From NCBI GenBank assembly GCA_038531315.1, contig JBCBBT010000012.1:1-62164 (forward strand): a stretch of 62,164 bases of DNA. The letters are read 5' to 3'. The notes beneath the pieces are model-generated. The model saw only the letters and a program-made list of their open reading frames with translations. It had not been told where the DNA came from and did not search any database. A program made the translations under genes and the position numbers. This document shows positions 24,818 through 34,026 of this stretch, in pieces. The first letter of the stretch is position 1, and each line of letters starts with the position of its first letter. The stretch comes from JAJFFW01 sp038531315 (GTDB lineage: Bacteria > Pseudomonadota > Alphaproteobacteria > Caulobacterales > Parvularculaceae).

Positions 24818-25384
24818 TCAGGCGGTTTTGCGCCGTCTTGCAACGCCAAGTCCGGCAAGCCCCGCAAGGAAGAGCGGGAATGCCGCCGGCAATGGAATGA
24901 CATTCGCCGAACCGTCAAGCAGCGTAATCACGGCATTGAAGTTCAGACTTTCGATTGTGTTCGTGAATGTGCCGACATCACCAGCCGCAAAGGCGCTTGT
25001 CACCAGAAAATAGACAACGCCCGCCGTTAAACTGACGGCGTCGAGGTCGGACGTTCCAATGCCGCCGTCGCCGTCATCATCGCCGTCGATAAGGTTGGCA
25101 AGCTGATCAGTCGGATCAAAGCTGCCCGCATAGAGGTGGATCTACCCGTCGTAATCCTGCGCGCTCGACAAGTCATAAATATCGGTCGTGTCAGTGGTAA
25201 AGGCCTGAACCGAAAATTGCACCGGACCGAGGCCGCTGATATTCGGCCCGCCGGCGATCGGACGGTCCCAGGATCCGTCGCCCGGATCATTTGTGCCGTC
25301 ATACGAAACAGAAGTCTGCGCTAACGCTGCGCCGGCGATCATCGCATTGACGATGATGGCTGCGCCTAATCTTTTCAAAAACAT
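24818..25384 (-). pseudogene. VPLPA/PEP-CTERM sorted exported protein interrupted by one amber codon
   Basis: A single reading frame of 189 codons runs from the ATG at 25384 to a stop at 24818, broken only by a TAG at 25142-25144. The first part is a signal peptide (MFLKRLGAAIIVNAMIAGAA, cut after ALAQ) and a mature domain ending SAQDYDG. After the TAG the frame goes on IHLYAGSFDPTDQLANLIDG, then an acidic Gly-rich loop, and ends VIPLPAAFPLFLAGLAGLG plus VARRRKTA. That end is the VPLPA-CTERM sorting signal cut by exosortase/archaeosortase-type enzymes. Either a recent nonsense mutation, a read error or read-through. A terminator follows. Confidence 0.75.
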
Positions 25385-25588
25385 GAAGTGAACCCCAACA
25401 TTACTGCAATGTTAGGTTGGAACCCGTTGTGAGCCAAGTCAATGTCCAATTACCCTTCGCTGCACGGTTCTTCGTAGCAGAAAGCACCAAAATACGCCGA
25501 TCCCGGTCCTTCGATAGCGGGATTGAGGCGTCTTCAACTGAGAGGCGAAATTCGGCGCGACAGGTAGCACGTTGATTGATCAGGCGCG

Positions 25589-26353
25589 TTATGGGCGCTT
25601 TGGCTGCGGCGCTCTCGCGTTTTTCGTCGCCGGCGCTTTTGCTGTTTTGCCTTTGGCCGCCTTGCTCTTTGCTTCCTTACTTTTTGTTTCCTTACTCTTT
25701 GTGTCCTTGTCCTTCGTTTTCTTCGTATAAAGACAGATATCGGCGACTTGGCAGCGATAGCATTCTGGCGTGCGCGCCTTGCATACATAGCGACCATGCA
25801 AAATCAGCCAGTGATGCGCGTCATGGATAAATGTCGCCGGCGTGATGCGCTCAAGGCCTTTTTCAACATCAAGCGGCGTCTTTCCGGGCGCAAGGCGCGT
25901 GCGGTTTGACACGCGGAAGATATGCGTATCAACGGCGACGGTCGGTTGACCGAAGGCGACATTGCAGACGACGTTGGCGGTTTTTCGCCCAACGCCCGGC
26001 AGCTTTTCAAGCTCATCGCGGCTTTCCGGCACGGCGCCGCCATAATCGTCGATCAACATCTTGGATAGCGCGATCACGTTCTTGGCCTTGTTGCGCCACA
26101 AACCGATGGTTTTGATATGCGCCCCGAGCTTATTCTCGCCCAAGGCGATCATCTTTTCCGGCGTATCGGCGACCTGAAAGAGCTTTTCGGTCGCCTTGTT
26201 GACGCTGACGTCGGTCGCTTGCGCGGATAATGCAACCGCCACGACGAGCGTATAGGGATCTTTGTACTGAAGTTCTGTTTGCGGGGCGGGCGCGTCTGCG
26301 GCAAGGCGTTCATAAAGCGCCGCGGCGGCCGCGCGCGTCAATTTTCTCGGCAC
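25589..26353 (-). CDS. nth: Endonuclease III (DNA glycosylase/AP lyase)
   Basis: 254 residues from a GTG start with a near-perfect AGGAGG upstream. It removes oxidised pyrimidines in base excision repair. The helix-hairpin-helix LPGVGRKTANVV carries catalytic Lys124, and Asp142 is in VDTHIFR. The iron-sulphur cysteines follow the C-x6-C-x2-C-x5-C pattern (Cys191, 198, 201, 207). After residue 210 there is a histone-H1-like Lys/Thr/Ala tail (TKSKETKSKEAKSKAAKGKT), longer than usual, likely to aid DNA binding. It overlaps the end of the MFS gene by 16 bases. Confidence 0.95.
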   Translation of the reverse strand: MPRKLTRAAAAALYERLAADAPAPQTELQYKDPYTLVVAVALSAQATDVSVNKATEKLFQVADTPEKMIALGENKLGAHIKTIGLWRNKAKNVIALSKMLIDDYGGAVPESRDELEKLPGVGRKTANVVCNVAFGQPTVAVDTHIFRVSNRTRLAPGKTPLDVEKGLERITPATFIHDAHHWLILHGRYVCKARTPECYRCQVADICLYTKKTKDKDTKSKETKSKEAKSKAAKGKTAKAPATKNARAPQPKRP

Positions 26354-27771
26354 CCGGGGCCTCCTCTGGCGGCGGCGTTCGTCTCGCCGCTCTGAGCGGT
26401 CATCCCCGGTGCGCCCTGCGCCGCCTCGGCGAGATCGGCGACACTATCGCACGCGCCCTGATCATCGCCCATATGCGCCTTGTCATCGTGATCCGCAACG
26501 CCAGCGCTAAGGTCCGCACGCCGCGCCGTCATCCAGAAAACGCCTGCACTCGCAAGGATCAGTCCCGCCGATGCGATAAAGGGCGCGCCCGGAAAATACG
26601 GCATCTTCGATCCGGTAAAAAGCGCGAAGAGGTTGGTCATGATCACGGGGCCGACTACGATCGTCAACGCGACTGTCGAGGTAATCGACCCTTGCAATTC
26701 GCCCTGCGTATCGTCGGGCACCGCCCGCGTCATGAGCGCCTGCATGGATGGGGTGACAAGTCCCGTCAGGGCGCCGACCAATATGCCGAGATACATATGC
26801 CAGCCGGTATTGGCGAAGGCGAGGATGAGATAAGCAACCAGCGCCGCCGTCAAACCAATAAGCGCAGCGCGTACTTCGCCGACCCGGCGTACGACGCGCC
26901 CGGTAAGGCCGGCCTGCACCGCGATTAGCGTCACTGCGTAGAAAGTCACCGACACGCCGATGTCGAGCGATGACCACGCGAGAAGCTCGGTCGTGAAATA
27001 AGTCCATATATGAACCAGCGCCTGGGTCGCGGTCTGCATCATGAAAAGCGCACACAAGATGCCCGCGACCGCAGGAAATCGCGTTACTTGCCCGATACCA
27101 GCGACCGGGTTCGCCCTGCGCCAGTCGAAGCGTCGCTTTTTGTCTTCGCTCAGCGATTCCGGCAGGACGAAAAATCCGTATAAAAAATTCATCGCCGTGA
27201 GTGCGGCCGCCGCATAAAAAGGCGCGCGCACATGGATGTCGCCGAGAAGCCCGCCCGCCGCCGGCGCAAGCACGAGCCCCGCCGCAGCGCCCGCCGAGAC
27301 GACGCCGAAATTTTTGGCGCGGTCTGCTTTCGTTGAAATGTCAGCCACATACGCGTTGGCCACTGACCAGCTGGAGCCGGCGATCCCGGCGACGATCCGT
27401 CCAATGAATAATAACCAAAGTGTCGGGGCCAGCGCCATGATCAGATAGTCAACCGCAAGCCCGCCGAGCGCCGCCAGCAAAACCACCCTGCGCCCATAGC
27501 GGTCGCCAAGATTGCCGGCGATCGGCGCAAAGAAGAACTGCATGGCCGCGTAGGCAAAGACCAGCCAGCCGCCGATCGCCGCCGCTTCGCCGACGCTCGC
27601 CGTCGTCAGACTCCTGATCAGGTCGGGCATGACGGGGATAATCAACCCCACGCCCGCCATATCGATGCCGAGCGTCAGCGCAATGAATGCAAGGGCGTGA
27701 TTGCGCCGGAGCCGCTTGCCGCCGACGAAAATATCGCCGGGATCCGGCTTGTCGGCGTCAACAGCGCTCAT
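26338..27771 (-). CDS. MFS exporter, TetA/drug:H+ antiporter-1 type
   Basis: 477 residues from the ATG at 27771; another ATG at 27888 would add 39 residues without homologous features. Twelve hydrophobic segments are visible. Motif A appears as GNLGDRYGRRVVLLAALGG and the first helix holds GVGLIIPVMPDLI, both typical of TetA-like tetracycline/multidrug antiporters. The C-terminal 60 residues are hydrophilic. It runs into nth by 16 bases, so the two are probably one transcript. The substrate cannot be told from sequence. Confidence 0.85.
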   Translation of the reverse strand: MSAVDADKPDPGDIFVGGKRLRRNHALAFIALTLGIDMAGVGLIIPVMPDLIRSLTTASVGEAAAIGGWLVFAYAAMQFFFAPIAGNLGDRYGRRVVLLAALGGLAVDYLIMALAPTLWLLFIGRIVAGIAGSSWSVANAYVADISTKADRAKNFGVVSAGAAAGLVLAPAAGGLLGDIHVRAPFYAAAALTAMNFLYGFFVLPESLSEDKKRRFDWRRANPVAGIGQVTRFPAVAGILCALFMMQTATQALVHIWTYFTTELLAWSSLDIGVSVTFYAVTLIAVQAGLTGRVVRRVGEVRAALIGLTAALVAYLILAFANTGWHMYLGILVGALTGLVTPSMQALMTRAVPDDTQGELQGSITSTVALTIVVGPVIMTNLFALFTGSKMPYFPGAPFIASAGLILASAGVFWMTARRADLSAGVADHDDKAHMGDDQGACDSVADLAEAAQGAPGMTAQSGETNAAARGGPGCREN

Positions 27772-28014
27772 AACGCCGGGCCGATAGCCGCCAGCGTCGC
27801 CTGACGTTTGGTATTGCGATGCGGCCTGACCACGTTCGCCCGTCTCCCTCTGGCTTTTCAAAGGCCTGATTGTGAGGTGCGTCGGCATACACTGTGTGAC
27901 GCAGCGAGCGCAATGTCGAAGCCGCTATGGCGCAGCGCGCCGCGCCCATCGCTATGCGACAATGTGGGCGTGCTCGGCGCTGGTTTTTCACCGCAGCGCG
28001 GCTAGATTTCACCA

Positions 28015-28584
28015 ATGCCGCGCGCCGTTGTCATCGAAGATCTCGCCCCCGTCGCCAAAGGCCGCGCCAGCGAGCTCGGTCCGCTGGCGCCGTCAGCCAA
28101 AAGCGCCGCACTTTTTGACGCCGTCCTCTTCCCGAACCGTTCCCTGCCGAATGTCGGTTTCATCATGGTGATGAGCGTCGTGATCGTCGCAAACATCCTT
28201 TTCGGCGCGTATTTCTATCTGATCGGGGCGTGGCCTGTGATCGGGTTTTGCGGGCTTGATGTCTTCCTTGTCTGGCTCGCGTTCAAAATCAGCTATCGCC
28301 AGGGGCGGTTGCATGAGCGCGTGCGCGTCGATGAAGACGAGATTTTGATTGCGCGTGTTCTGCCGTCGGGCCACGAGACGCGCTGGCGGCTGCAGACCTT
28401 CTGGACGCGGGTCGCCATCGACCGTCCGGTCGAACATGAAAGCCAGCTCCAACTCGTTTATAAGGGGCGCAAACTGGTGCTGGGGTCATTTTTGTCGCCG
28501 GGCGAGCGCGGCGATCTTGGCGAAGCGCTGGCGGCGGCGTTAGAAAAGGCGCGCGGCGCCAATGCTGGCGAGGCCGCTTCTTGA
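28015..28584 (+). CDS. DUF2244 membrane protein
   Basis: 189 residues. FDAVLFPNRSLPNVGFIMVM marks the DUF2244 family, followed by two membrane helices (about 47-92) and a beta-rich cytoplasmic tail (RVLPSGHETRWRLQTFWTRV). In alphaproteobacteria this family often lies near nth, as here (divergent side). Function is unknown; a link to respiratory membrane assembly has been proposed only by context. The next gene starts 12 bases downstream. Confidence 0.8.
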   Translation: MPRAVVIEDLAPVAKGRASELGPLAPSAKSAALFDAVLFPNRSLPNVGFIMVMSVVIVANILFGAYFYLIGAWPVIGFCGLDVFLVWLAFKISYRQGRLHERVRVDEDEILIARVLPSGHETRWRLQTFWTRVAIDRPVEHESQLQLVYKGRKLVLGSFLSPGERGDLGEALAAALEKARGANAGEAAS

Positions 28585-28596
28585 GGAACCTCCTGG

Positions 28597-29139
28597 ATGA
28601 TCGGCTTTTTCCTCGCCGCAACGCTTATTTGTCTGGCGCTTGGCGGTCTTTACTGGCTCTGGGCGCGCCGCATTGACGCTGAAGTCCGCGAGGGCGCCGA
28701 TATTGAATGGTCGCATTTGCAGGAAGCCGAACCGTCGCTCCTTGAGGGCTACGACAAAGAGCGCTTTCTGCAGATTTATCGTCGGGTTCACTTCCCCCGG
28801 TTTCCCGGTCACGCTCTCGCCGCGGTTTGTGCGTTTGTCGTTTCGTTGCCCGTCACGTTTGCGGCGATCGGCGCCTCGATCTGGCTCGGTGAAAGGCTGG
28901 GCTGGATACCCGAACCGGCGCGGCTGTCGCGCTATATTCCCCTCGGCGATACGTCATCGGCGGAGGAAGGATATTGCGATGCGGAATGCCGCCTTTATCT
29001 TGTAGAGGCCTATGCCGGGTTTTATTTCTTCTTTGCGATCCTTGCGATCTGGCTTGTGATCGTTGCGGTGGTGATGCGCCGCTACCATGCGCGGCGGCCG
29101 GGCTATCTGCGCGAAGAACTCATCCGAAATCGGCCCTGA
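28597..29139 (+). CDS. Hypothetical membrane protein
   Basis: 180 residues. One N-terminal helix (2-22), a charged stretch (ADIEWSHLQEAEPSLLEGYD), then helices near 70-95 and 135-160 and a basic end. Two cysteines (EGYCDAECRLY) lie between the last two helices and could be disulphide-linked outside. I recognise no family. It follows the DUF2244 gene closely with GAGGAAC upstream, so the pair may act together. Confidence 0.65.
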   Translation: MIGFFLAATLICLALGGLYWLWARRIDAEVREGADIEWSHLQEAEPSLLEGYDKERFLQIYRRVHFPRFPGHALAAVCAFVVSLPVTFAAIGASIWLGERLGWIPEPARLSRYIPLGDTSSAEEGYCDAECRLYLVEAYAGFYFFFAILAIWLVIVAVVMRRYHARRPGYLREELIRNRP

Positions 29140-29206
29140 ATGCCCTGATGGCTCAATAGTCCCCCACAGCCCCAGCGGTCTTTGCGAAACACGGAAGAAA
29201 TTGGCG

Positions 29207-29647
29207 ATGGAATATCTTCACACCATGGTGCGGGTCAGCGATCTGGAAGCCTCGCTCGACTTTTATTGTAACAAACTGGGGCTCGTTGAAGTCAGCCGCA
29301 GCGATTACGAAAAAGGACGGTTCACGCTGGTTTTTCTGGCGGCGCCGGGCGACGAAGCCGCCGTCCGCGATCGCAAGGGACCCATGGTTGAGCTGACCTA
29401 CAACTGGGACCCCGAGACCTATGAGGGTGGGCGCAATTTTGGTCATCTCGCCTATCGCGTCGACGACATCTACGCGACCTGTCAGCGGCTGATGGACGCC
29501 GGCGTGACGATTAACCGACCGCCGCGCGACGGGCGCATGGCGTTTGTGCGGTCCCCGGACGGCATTTCAATCGAGCTGTTGCAGCGCGGCGAAAGCCTGG
29601 CGAGCGCCGAGCCCTGGGCCTCTATGGCGAATGCCGGAGAGTGGTGA
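29207..29647 (+). CDS. gloA: Lactoylglutathione lyase (glyoxalase I)
   Basis: 146 residues from the ATG at 29207; upstream codons in frame have no homology. It isomerises the methylglyoxal-glutathione adduct to S-lactoylglutathione. The four metal ligands are in place: His5 (YLHTMVRV), Glu62 (MVELTYNW), His80 (NFGHLAYRV) and Glu123 (SIELLQ), a pattern close to the nickel-type E. coli enzyme. GGAAG lies upstream. It stands alone. Confidence 0.93.
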   Translation: MEYLHTMVRVSDLEASLDFYCNKLGLVEVSRSDYEKGRFTLVFLAAPGDEAAVRDRKGPMVELTYNWDPETYEGGRNFGHLAYRVDDIYATCQRLMDAGVTINRPPRDGRMAFVRSPDGISIELLQRGESLASAEPWASMANAGEW

Positions 29648-29787
29648 CGCCAAGCGAAAACAAGATTTCGAGAGGCCTGCGCCCGCCGGCGTCAATAACA
29701 GTGAAATGACCATTAAGGTCTTCAACATGCTTATTGTTTTCTTAAACGCTGGTCCCCATAACAAGACCAGTTAGCGGGGTTGCGTGC

Positions 29788-30780
29788 ATGCCTGATGCAG
29801 TGTTGACGCTTGAAAATGTCGTCAAGCGTTTTGGTGGTTTCAAGGCCGTCGACGATGTCTCGTTCAGCGTCGAGCAGGGCGAGATTTTCGGCTTTCTCGG
29901 GCCCAACGGCGCCGGGAAGACCACGACCCTTCGCATGATCCTCGACATTATCCAGCCGACGGACGGGACCATCGAAATTCTGGGATCGCCATCCGCGATC
30001 CCCGTACGCCACCGGATCGGCTATCTGCCTGAGGAACGCGGCCTTTACCGGAAAATGCGCGCGGCTGAGACCATTGCGTATTTTGCGCGGCTGCGCGGCG
30101 TGCCGGGCGGCGAGGCGAAGAAACGCGCCTTTGATCTGCTGGAACGCTTCGGGCTGAAAAAATTCGCCCGCTCCAAAAACGAGGCGCTCTCAAAAGGCAT
30201 GGCGCAAAAGGTTCAGCTTCTTGCCACAATCGCTCACGACCCGGAGTTTCTCATTCTTGATGAACCCTTTTCGGGGCTCGATCCGATCAATCAGGCGACC
30301 CTCGAAGAGTTGATCGCCGATCTCAAGGCCGAGGGCCGCACCATCATTTTTTCTACCCATGTTATGGAGCATGCGGAACGGTTATGTGACCGCTTTTTGA
30401 TCCTGTCGAACGCCCGCAAGAAATTTGAAGGCACGCTTGAAGAAGCGCGCGCGTCCTTGCCGCCGCGCATCCTGATTAAAACTGCAGATCCGATTGACGC
30501 GCTTCGGGCCGCCCCCGGCGTTATCCATATCTCAGAGCGTAAAAAGCGCAGCGGGCAGGGCGTCGAAGACAGCGCTACGGCGCCGTCTGGCGCGCAAAAA
30601 GAATTCATCATCGAGCTGGCGCAGGGCGCCGACCCGCAACGCGTTCTCCAGACAGCGCTGGCGAACGGCGTTACACTGACGAAATTCGAGCAGGGCGGCG
30701 CGAGCCTCCATGACATCTTTGTGGCGATCGCCGGCGAAGACCCTGAGACCGCAAGCCTGGCGCCGGGAGAGGCCGCATGA
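29788..30780 (+). CDS. ABC transporter ATP-binding protein, NatA-like
   Basis: 330 residues. Walker A GPNGAGKTTT (about 39-48), a variant signature LSKGMAQKVQ, Walker B FLILDEPFSGLDP and the His switch STHVMEHAERLC are all present. LSKGMxQK is typical of the NatA/DUF4162 group. A C-terminal extension after residue 225 matches the DUF4162-type domain. It overlaps the permease start by four bases (ATGA). Together they form an exporter; sodium or drug export are the usual guesses for this group. Confidence 0.9.
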   Translation: MPDAVLTLENVVKRFGGFKAVDDVSFSVEQGEIFGFLGPNGAGKTTTLRMILDIIQPTDGTIEILGSPSAIPVRHRIGYLPEERGLYRKMRAAETIAYFARLRGVPGGEAKKRAFDLLERFGLKKFARSKNEALSKGMAQKVQLLATIAHDPEFLILDEPFSGLDPINQATLEELIADLKAEGRTIIFSTHVMEHAERLCDRFLILSNARKKFEGTLEEARASLPPRILIKTADPIDALRAAPGVIHISERKKRSGQGVEDSATAPSGAQKEFIIELAQGADPQRVLQTALANGVTLTKFEQGGASLHDIFVAIAGEDPETASLAPGEAA

Positions 30781-32336
30781 GCCAGATCCTCCAAATCGCC
30801 TGGCGGGAATACAAGCAATACGTCTTTTCGCGCGGGTTCTTGTTGTTTCTGATTATGTTTCCGGCGGGGATCTTGCTGGGCGGCTTTGCGGCGGGTTTCA
30901 GCGCACAGGGCAGTCCCGCCCGGCACTACGTGGTGTTCGATCAGGTCGGCGGCTACGCTGAGGCGATCGACCGCGAAATCGAAGATCGCTATCGGCGCAA
31001 TATTATTTCGACGTGGGACACGTTTGTGCGCCTGACTGTCGATGACGCCCTTCTGGACGCTGAGGCGTTGCCGGAGCCGTTTGCGCCCGGGCCGATCACA
31101 AGCGCCCGCGTCGAAGCGTTCTTTGAGGCTGGCGGCGCGGATGCGGGCGCCAAGGCGCTTGCGCCTTATCTGAATGAAAGCGCTTCGGCGTTTACGCTCC
31201 CTGAGCGCAAGCTCTTGCGCATCTCCTTGCCGGGCGATGTTGCGCGTGCGCGCGACACCGAAGAAGCAATTGACCTTCTAAGGCCCTATCTTCTCGGCGA
31301 GCGCGCCATCGCCGATCAGAACGGGGAACCGGTGACGTTGTTCGCTGCGCTCCTGATCCCGGAAAATTACGGCTCCGTGTCGCCGGCGCCAGCCTCTGAA
31401 GGCGGCGAGCAGGCGGACGGCGAGACCGTCAAAGCGGAATACTGGAGCCGCAATCTGACCGATGAATCGCTGTCGATCGCGATCGAACGCGCCTTGCGCA
31501 ACACGTTGAAACGAAAAAAGATTGAGCAATACGGTTTGAGCGAAGCGGTCTTTGACGACATTGAAGATACGCGGGCGGAAGTCTCCTCATTTCGTCCTGA
31601 CCGGGACGAAGAAGACGCCGAGCTTGGCCTGCGCGACAGTGTTGAGGTGTTGTTGCCCGGCGCGCTGACTTACATGCTTGTCGTTGTGATCTTCGGCATC
31701 GGAAATCTGCTTCTCACCAATACGATTGAGGAGCGTTCGAACAAAATCGTCGAAGTTCTTTTGTCGTCGGTCACCGCAGAACAGCTAATGCTGGGCAAGC
31801 TGATCGGCATCGGCGCCGTCGGCCTTACCCTGCCGTCGGTATTCGTGGTCGGCGGCGTCCTGACCGCTGTCCTGTTGCCGGCGTCAAGTGATTTGATGGG
31901 CGGCGTCGTCGAGACGCTTTTCGCGACCCCGCTTTTCATCGCCTATCTGTTTTATTTCTTCTGCGCGTATTCAATTTTTTCGATGATCTTCCTGGCCATT
32001 GGGGCGATTTCGAACTCGCTGCAGGACGCGCAGAGTTATATGGGGCCGGTCACGCTATTGATCTTCGCGCCGCTCCCTTTCGTGCCGATGATGTATCAAA
32101 ATCCAAACGGGGCGATCGCTTCGATCCTGACCTGGATTCCGATTTATACGCCCTACGCCGTATTGTTGCGCGCCGCATCGGACCCGCCGCTGTGGGAGAT
32201 TGTCGGCGCAACCGCTCTCATGCTGGCTTTTGCATGGTTTCTGGCGCGCATTATGGGCCGCATATTCCGCAACGCCATTCTGCAGGCCTCGCCGCCGAAA
32301 ATGCGCGATATTTTCCGCCTTGCCGGTCGGTCATAA
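30777..32336 (+). CDS. ABC-2 type permease, NatB-like
   Basis: 519 residues. One membrane helix (about 18-40) is followed by a large extracytoplasmic domain (to about 290) and then six helices, the ABC2_membrane_3 layout. The conserved LLLTNTIEERSNKIVEVLLS segment and VTAEQLMLGKLIGIGAVGLT follow this family. It is the membrane partner of the preceding ATPase and is translated with it. Confidence 0.9.
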   Translation: MSQILQIAWREYKQYVFSRGFLLFLIMFPAGILLGGFAAGFSAQGSPARHYVVFDQVGGYAEAIDREIEDRYRRNIISTWDTFVRLTVDDALLDAEALPEPFAPGPITSARVEAFFEAGGADAGAKALAPYLNESASAFTLPERKLLRISLPGDVARARDTEEAIDLLRPYLLGERAIADQNGEPVTLFAALLIPENYGSVSPAPASEGGEQADGETVKAEYWSRNLTDESLSIAIERALRNTLKRKKIEQYGLSEAVFDDIEDTRAEVSSFRPDRDEEDAELGLRDSVEVLLPGALTYMLVVVIFGIGNLLLTNTIEERSNKIVEVLLSSVTAEQLMLGKLIGIGAVGLTLPSVFVVGGVLTAVLLPASSDLMGGVVETLFATPLFIAYLFYFFCAYSIFSMIFLAIGAISNSLQDAQSYMGPVTLLIFAPLPFVPMMYQNPNGAIASILTWIPIYTPYAVLLRAASDPPLWEIVGATALMLAFAWFLARIMGRIFRNAILQASPPKMRDIFRLAGRS

Positions 32337-32492
32337 TTTGCTCAGCCCGTAGCCGCTCGGCGCGGTTTTCCCCCACCCTGCGCCGGCTTGCCCCCGCTGG
32401 CCGAACGGTTGCAGTGTCGTAACGATCGCCGCCTGTCATGCGTGTTCTCGCGCTCGGGTCGGCGACGGAGCGAAGAAGGCTGACGACAAGCG

Positions 32493-32846
32493 ATGGCTGC
32501 GAGTGATGTACTGCCGACATGGCGTGATGTGATCGCGGATGCGGTGCGCAATGACGGGCCGGACCTGTCGATGCGCCAATGGGCGATTTTGCTTTGCGTT
32601 TATCTCAACCCCGGGCGGCATACGGTGCGCGCGCTGGCCCGCGACCTGAATGTGCCCAAGCCGGCCATCTCGCGGGCGCTGGACGCATTGTCTATCCTCG
32701 GCTTCATCAAACGCGTGCGCGATCCTGAAGACAAGCGTATCGTTCTCGTCCAGAAAACGCCGGAGGGCGCGATATACCTCGATGAATTCGCCCGGATCGT
32801 CGAAGAACGCTCGGAAGGCCCGGCGCTGTCGGCGATGTATGGTTGA
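32493..32846 (+). CDS. MarR-family transcriptional regulator
   Basis: 117 residues, short for MarR. The winged helix is clear: RALARDLNVPKPAISRALDA as the helix-turn-helix and IKRVRDPEDKRIVLVQKTPE as the wing with the conserved Asp-Arg. Dimerisation helices are abbreviated at both ends. The 156-base gap before it and 181-base gap after it hold no gene. It may regulate the ABC exporter upstream; this is inference from adjacency. Confidence 0.82.
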   Translation: MAASDVLPTWRDVIADAVRNDGPDLSMRQWAILLCVYLNPGRHTVRALARDLNVPKPAISRALDALSILGFIKRVRDPEDKRIVLVQKTPEGAIYLDEFARIVEERSEGPALSAMYG

Positions 32847-33027
32847 CGCAAAGCCGCTAAACCGCTAGCGAACACGCCAATTTTCGGGAACTGATAGTTT
32901 TCCCGCGTCTACCGGCACGACCCTGCGCTCCTTACATGCAGACGAGGCCGGAGATGCACCGCCGTCGGGATAATCTCCTCACGGCGGCTAAAGGCGTTTG
33001 GACGCGGCGGAAACGATGAGGTGAGGC

Positions 33028-34026
33028 ATGTTTGAATCGCTGAGCGATCGGCTGGGTACGGTTTTTGAGCGCCTTCGCGGTAAAGGCGCTCTCGACGAAA
33101 AAGACGTCAACGAGGCGCTGCGCGAGGTTCGCGTGGCGTTGCTTGAAGCTGACGTCGCACTGCCGGTCGCCAAGGATTTTATCGCCAAGGTTCGCGAACG
33201 CGCCGTCGGACAGGAAGTCCTGCGGTCGGTCACGCCCGGCCAGCAAGTCATCAAAATCGTCCATGACGCGCTCGTCGACATGCTCGGCGGCCCGTCGGGC
33301 GAGGCCGGCGAAACAACGCTCAACCTCGCCATGGCGCCGCCCGCGCCTGTCCTGATGGTCGGCCTTCAGGGATCGGGCAAGACCACAACAACGGCCAAGG
33401 TCGCCTCGCGCCTTGAAAAGCGCGAGAAGAAGAAGGTCCTGATGGCCTCGCTCGATACGCGCCGTCCGGCGGCCATGGAGCAGTTGAAAATCCTGGGCGA
33501 GCAAACCGGCGTTGCAACCTTGCCGATTATCGCGGGCCAGACCCCTGTTCAGATCGCTGAGCGCGCCATGGAAGCCGGTAAGCTCGGCGGCTTCGATGTC
33601 GTGATGCTCGACACGGCGGGGCGCACATCGATTGACGAGCAATTGATGGCGGAAGTCGTCGATATTCACAAAACCGCCAATCCGATTGAAACGCTCCTCG
33701 TTCTCGACGCGCTGACCGGGCAGGACGCCGTCCAGACGGCGGAGAAATTCAAAGAACGGGTGCCGGTTTCCGGCGTCGTCTTGACACGGATTGACGGCGA
33801 TGCGCGCGGCGGCGCGGCTCTTTCCATGCGCGCGGTAACTGGCGCGCCGATTAAATTTGTCGGCGTCGGCGAAAAGCTGGATGCGCTTGATACGTTTGAG
33901 CCGGAACGCATGGCCGGCCGCATTCTTGGTATGGGCGATATCGTATCGCTCGTCGAAAAAGCCGCCGAAGACATAGATATCGAAAAGGCGAAACGCCAGG
34001 CCGAAAATGGCCAAAGGCGATTTTGA
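33028..34026 (+). CDS. ffh: Signal recognition particle protein Ffh, NG GTPase half (frame break before the M domain)
   Basis: 332 residues. The N and G domains of SRP54/Ffh are complete: P-loop GLQGSGKTTTTAK at about 111, DTRRPAAMEQLK, the G3 motif MLDTAGRT and RIDGDARGGAALS. GMGDIVSLVEKAAEDIDIEK is the linker. After AKRQAE the frame runs NGQRRF and stops at 34026, whereas family members continue into (K)MAKGxFDL. That sequence exists in the +1 frame from 34007. GAGGTGAGG precedes the ATG. Ffh targets membrane proteins co-translationally and is usually essential. The disruption is either real or a two-base homopolymer error at 34004-34007. Confidence 0.9.
   Translation: MFESLSDRLGTVFERLRGKGALDEKDVNEALREVRVALLEADVALPVAKDFIAKVRERAVGQEVLRSVTPGQQVIKIVHDALVDMLGGPSGEAGETTLNLAMAPPAPVLMVGLQGSGKTTTTAKVASRLEKREKKKVLMASLDTRRPAAMEQLKILGEQTGVATLPIIAGQTPVQIAERAMEAGKLGGFDVVMLDTAGRTSIDEQLMAEVVDIHKTANPIETLLVLDALTGQDAVQTAEKFKERVPVSGVVLTRIDGDARGGAALSMRAVTGAPIKFVGVGEKLDALDTFEPERMAGRILGMGDIVSLVEKAAEDIDIEKAKRQAENGQRRF

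Noticed and set aside
32932..34014. 360-codon open frame antisense to ffh
   Set aside because: The plus strand carries a well-conserved GTPase; the antisense protein has no recognisable motif.
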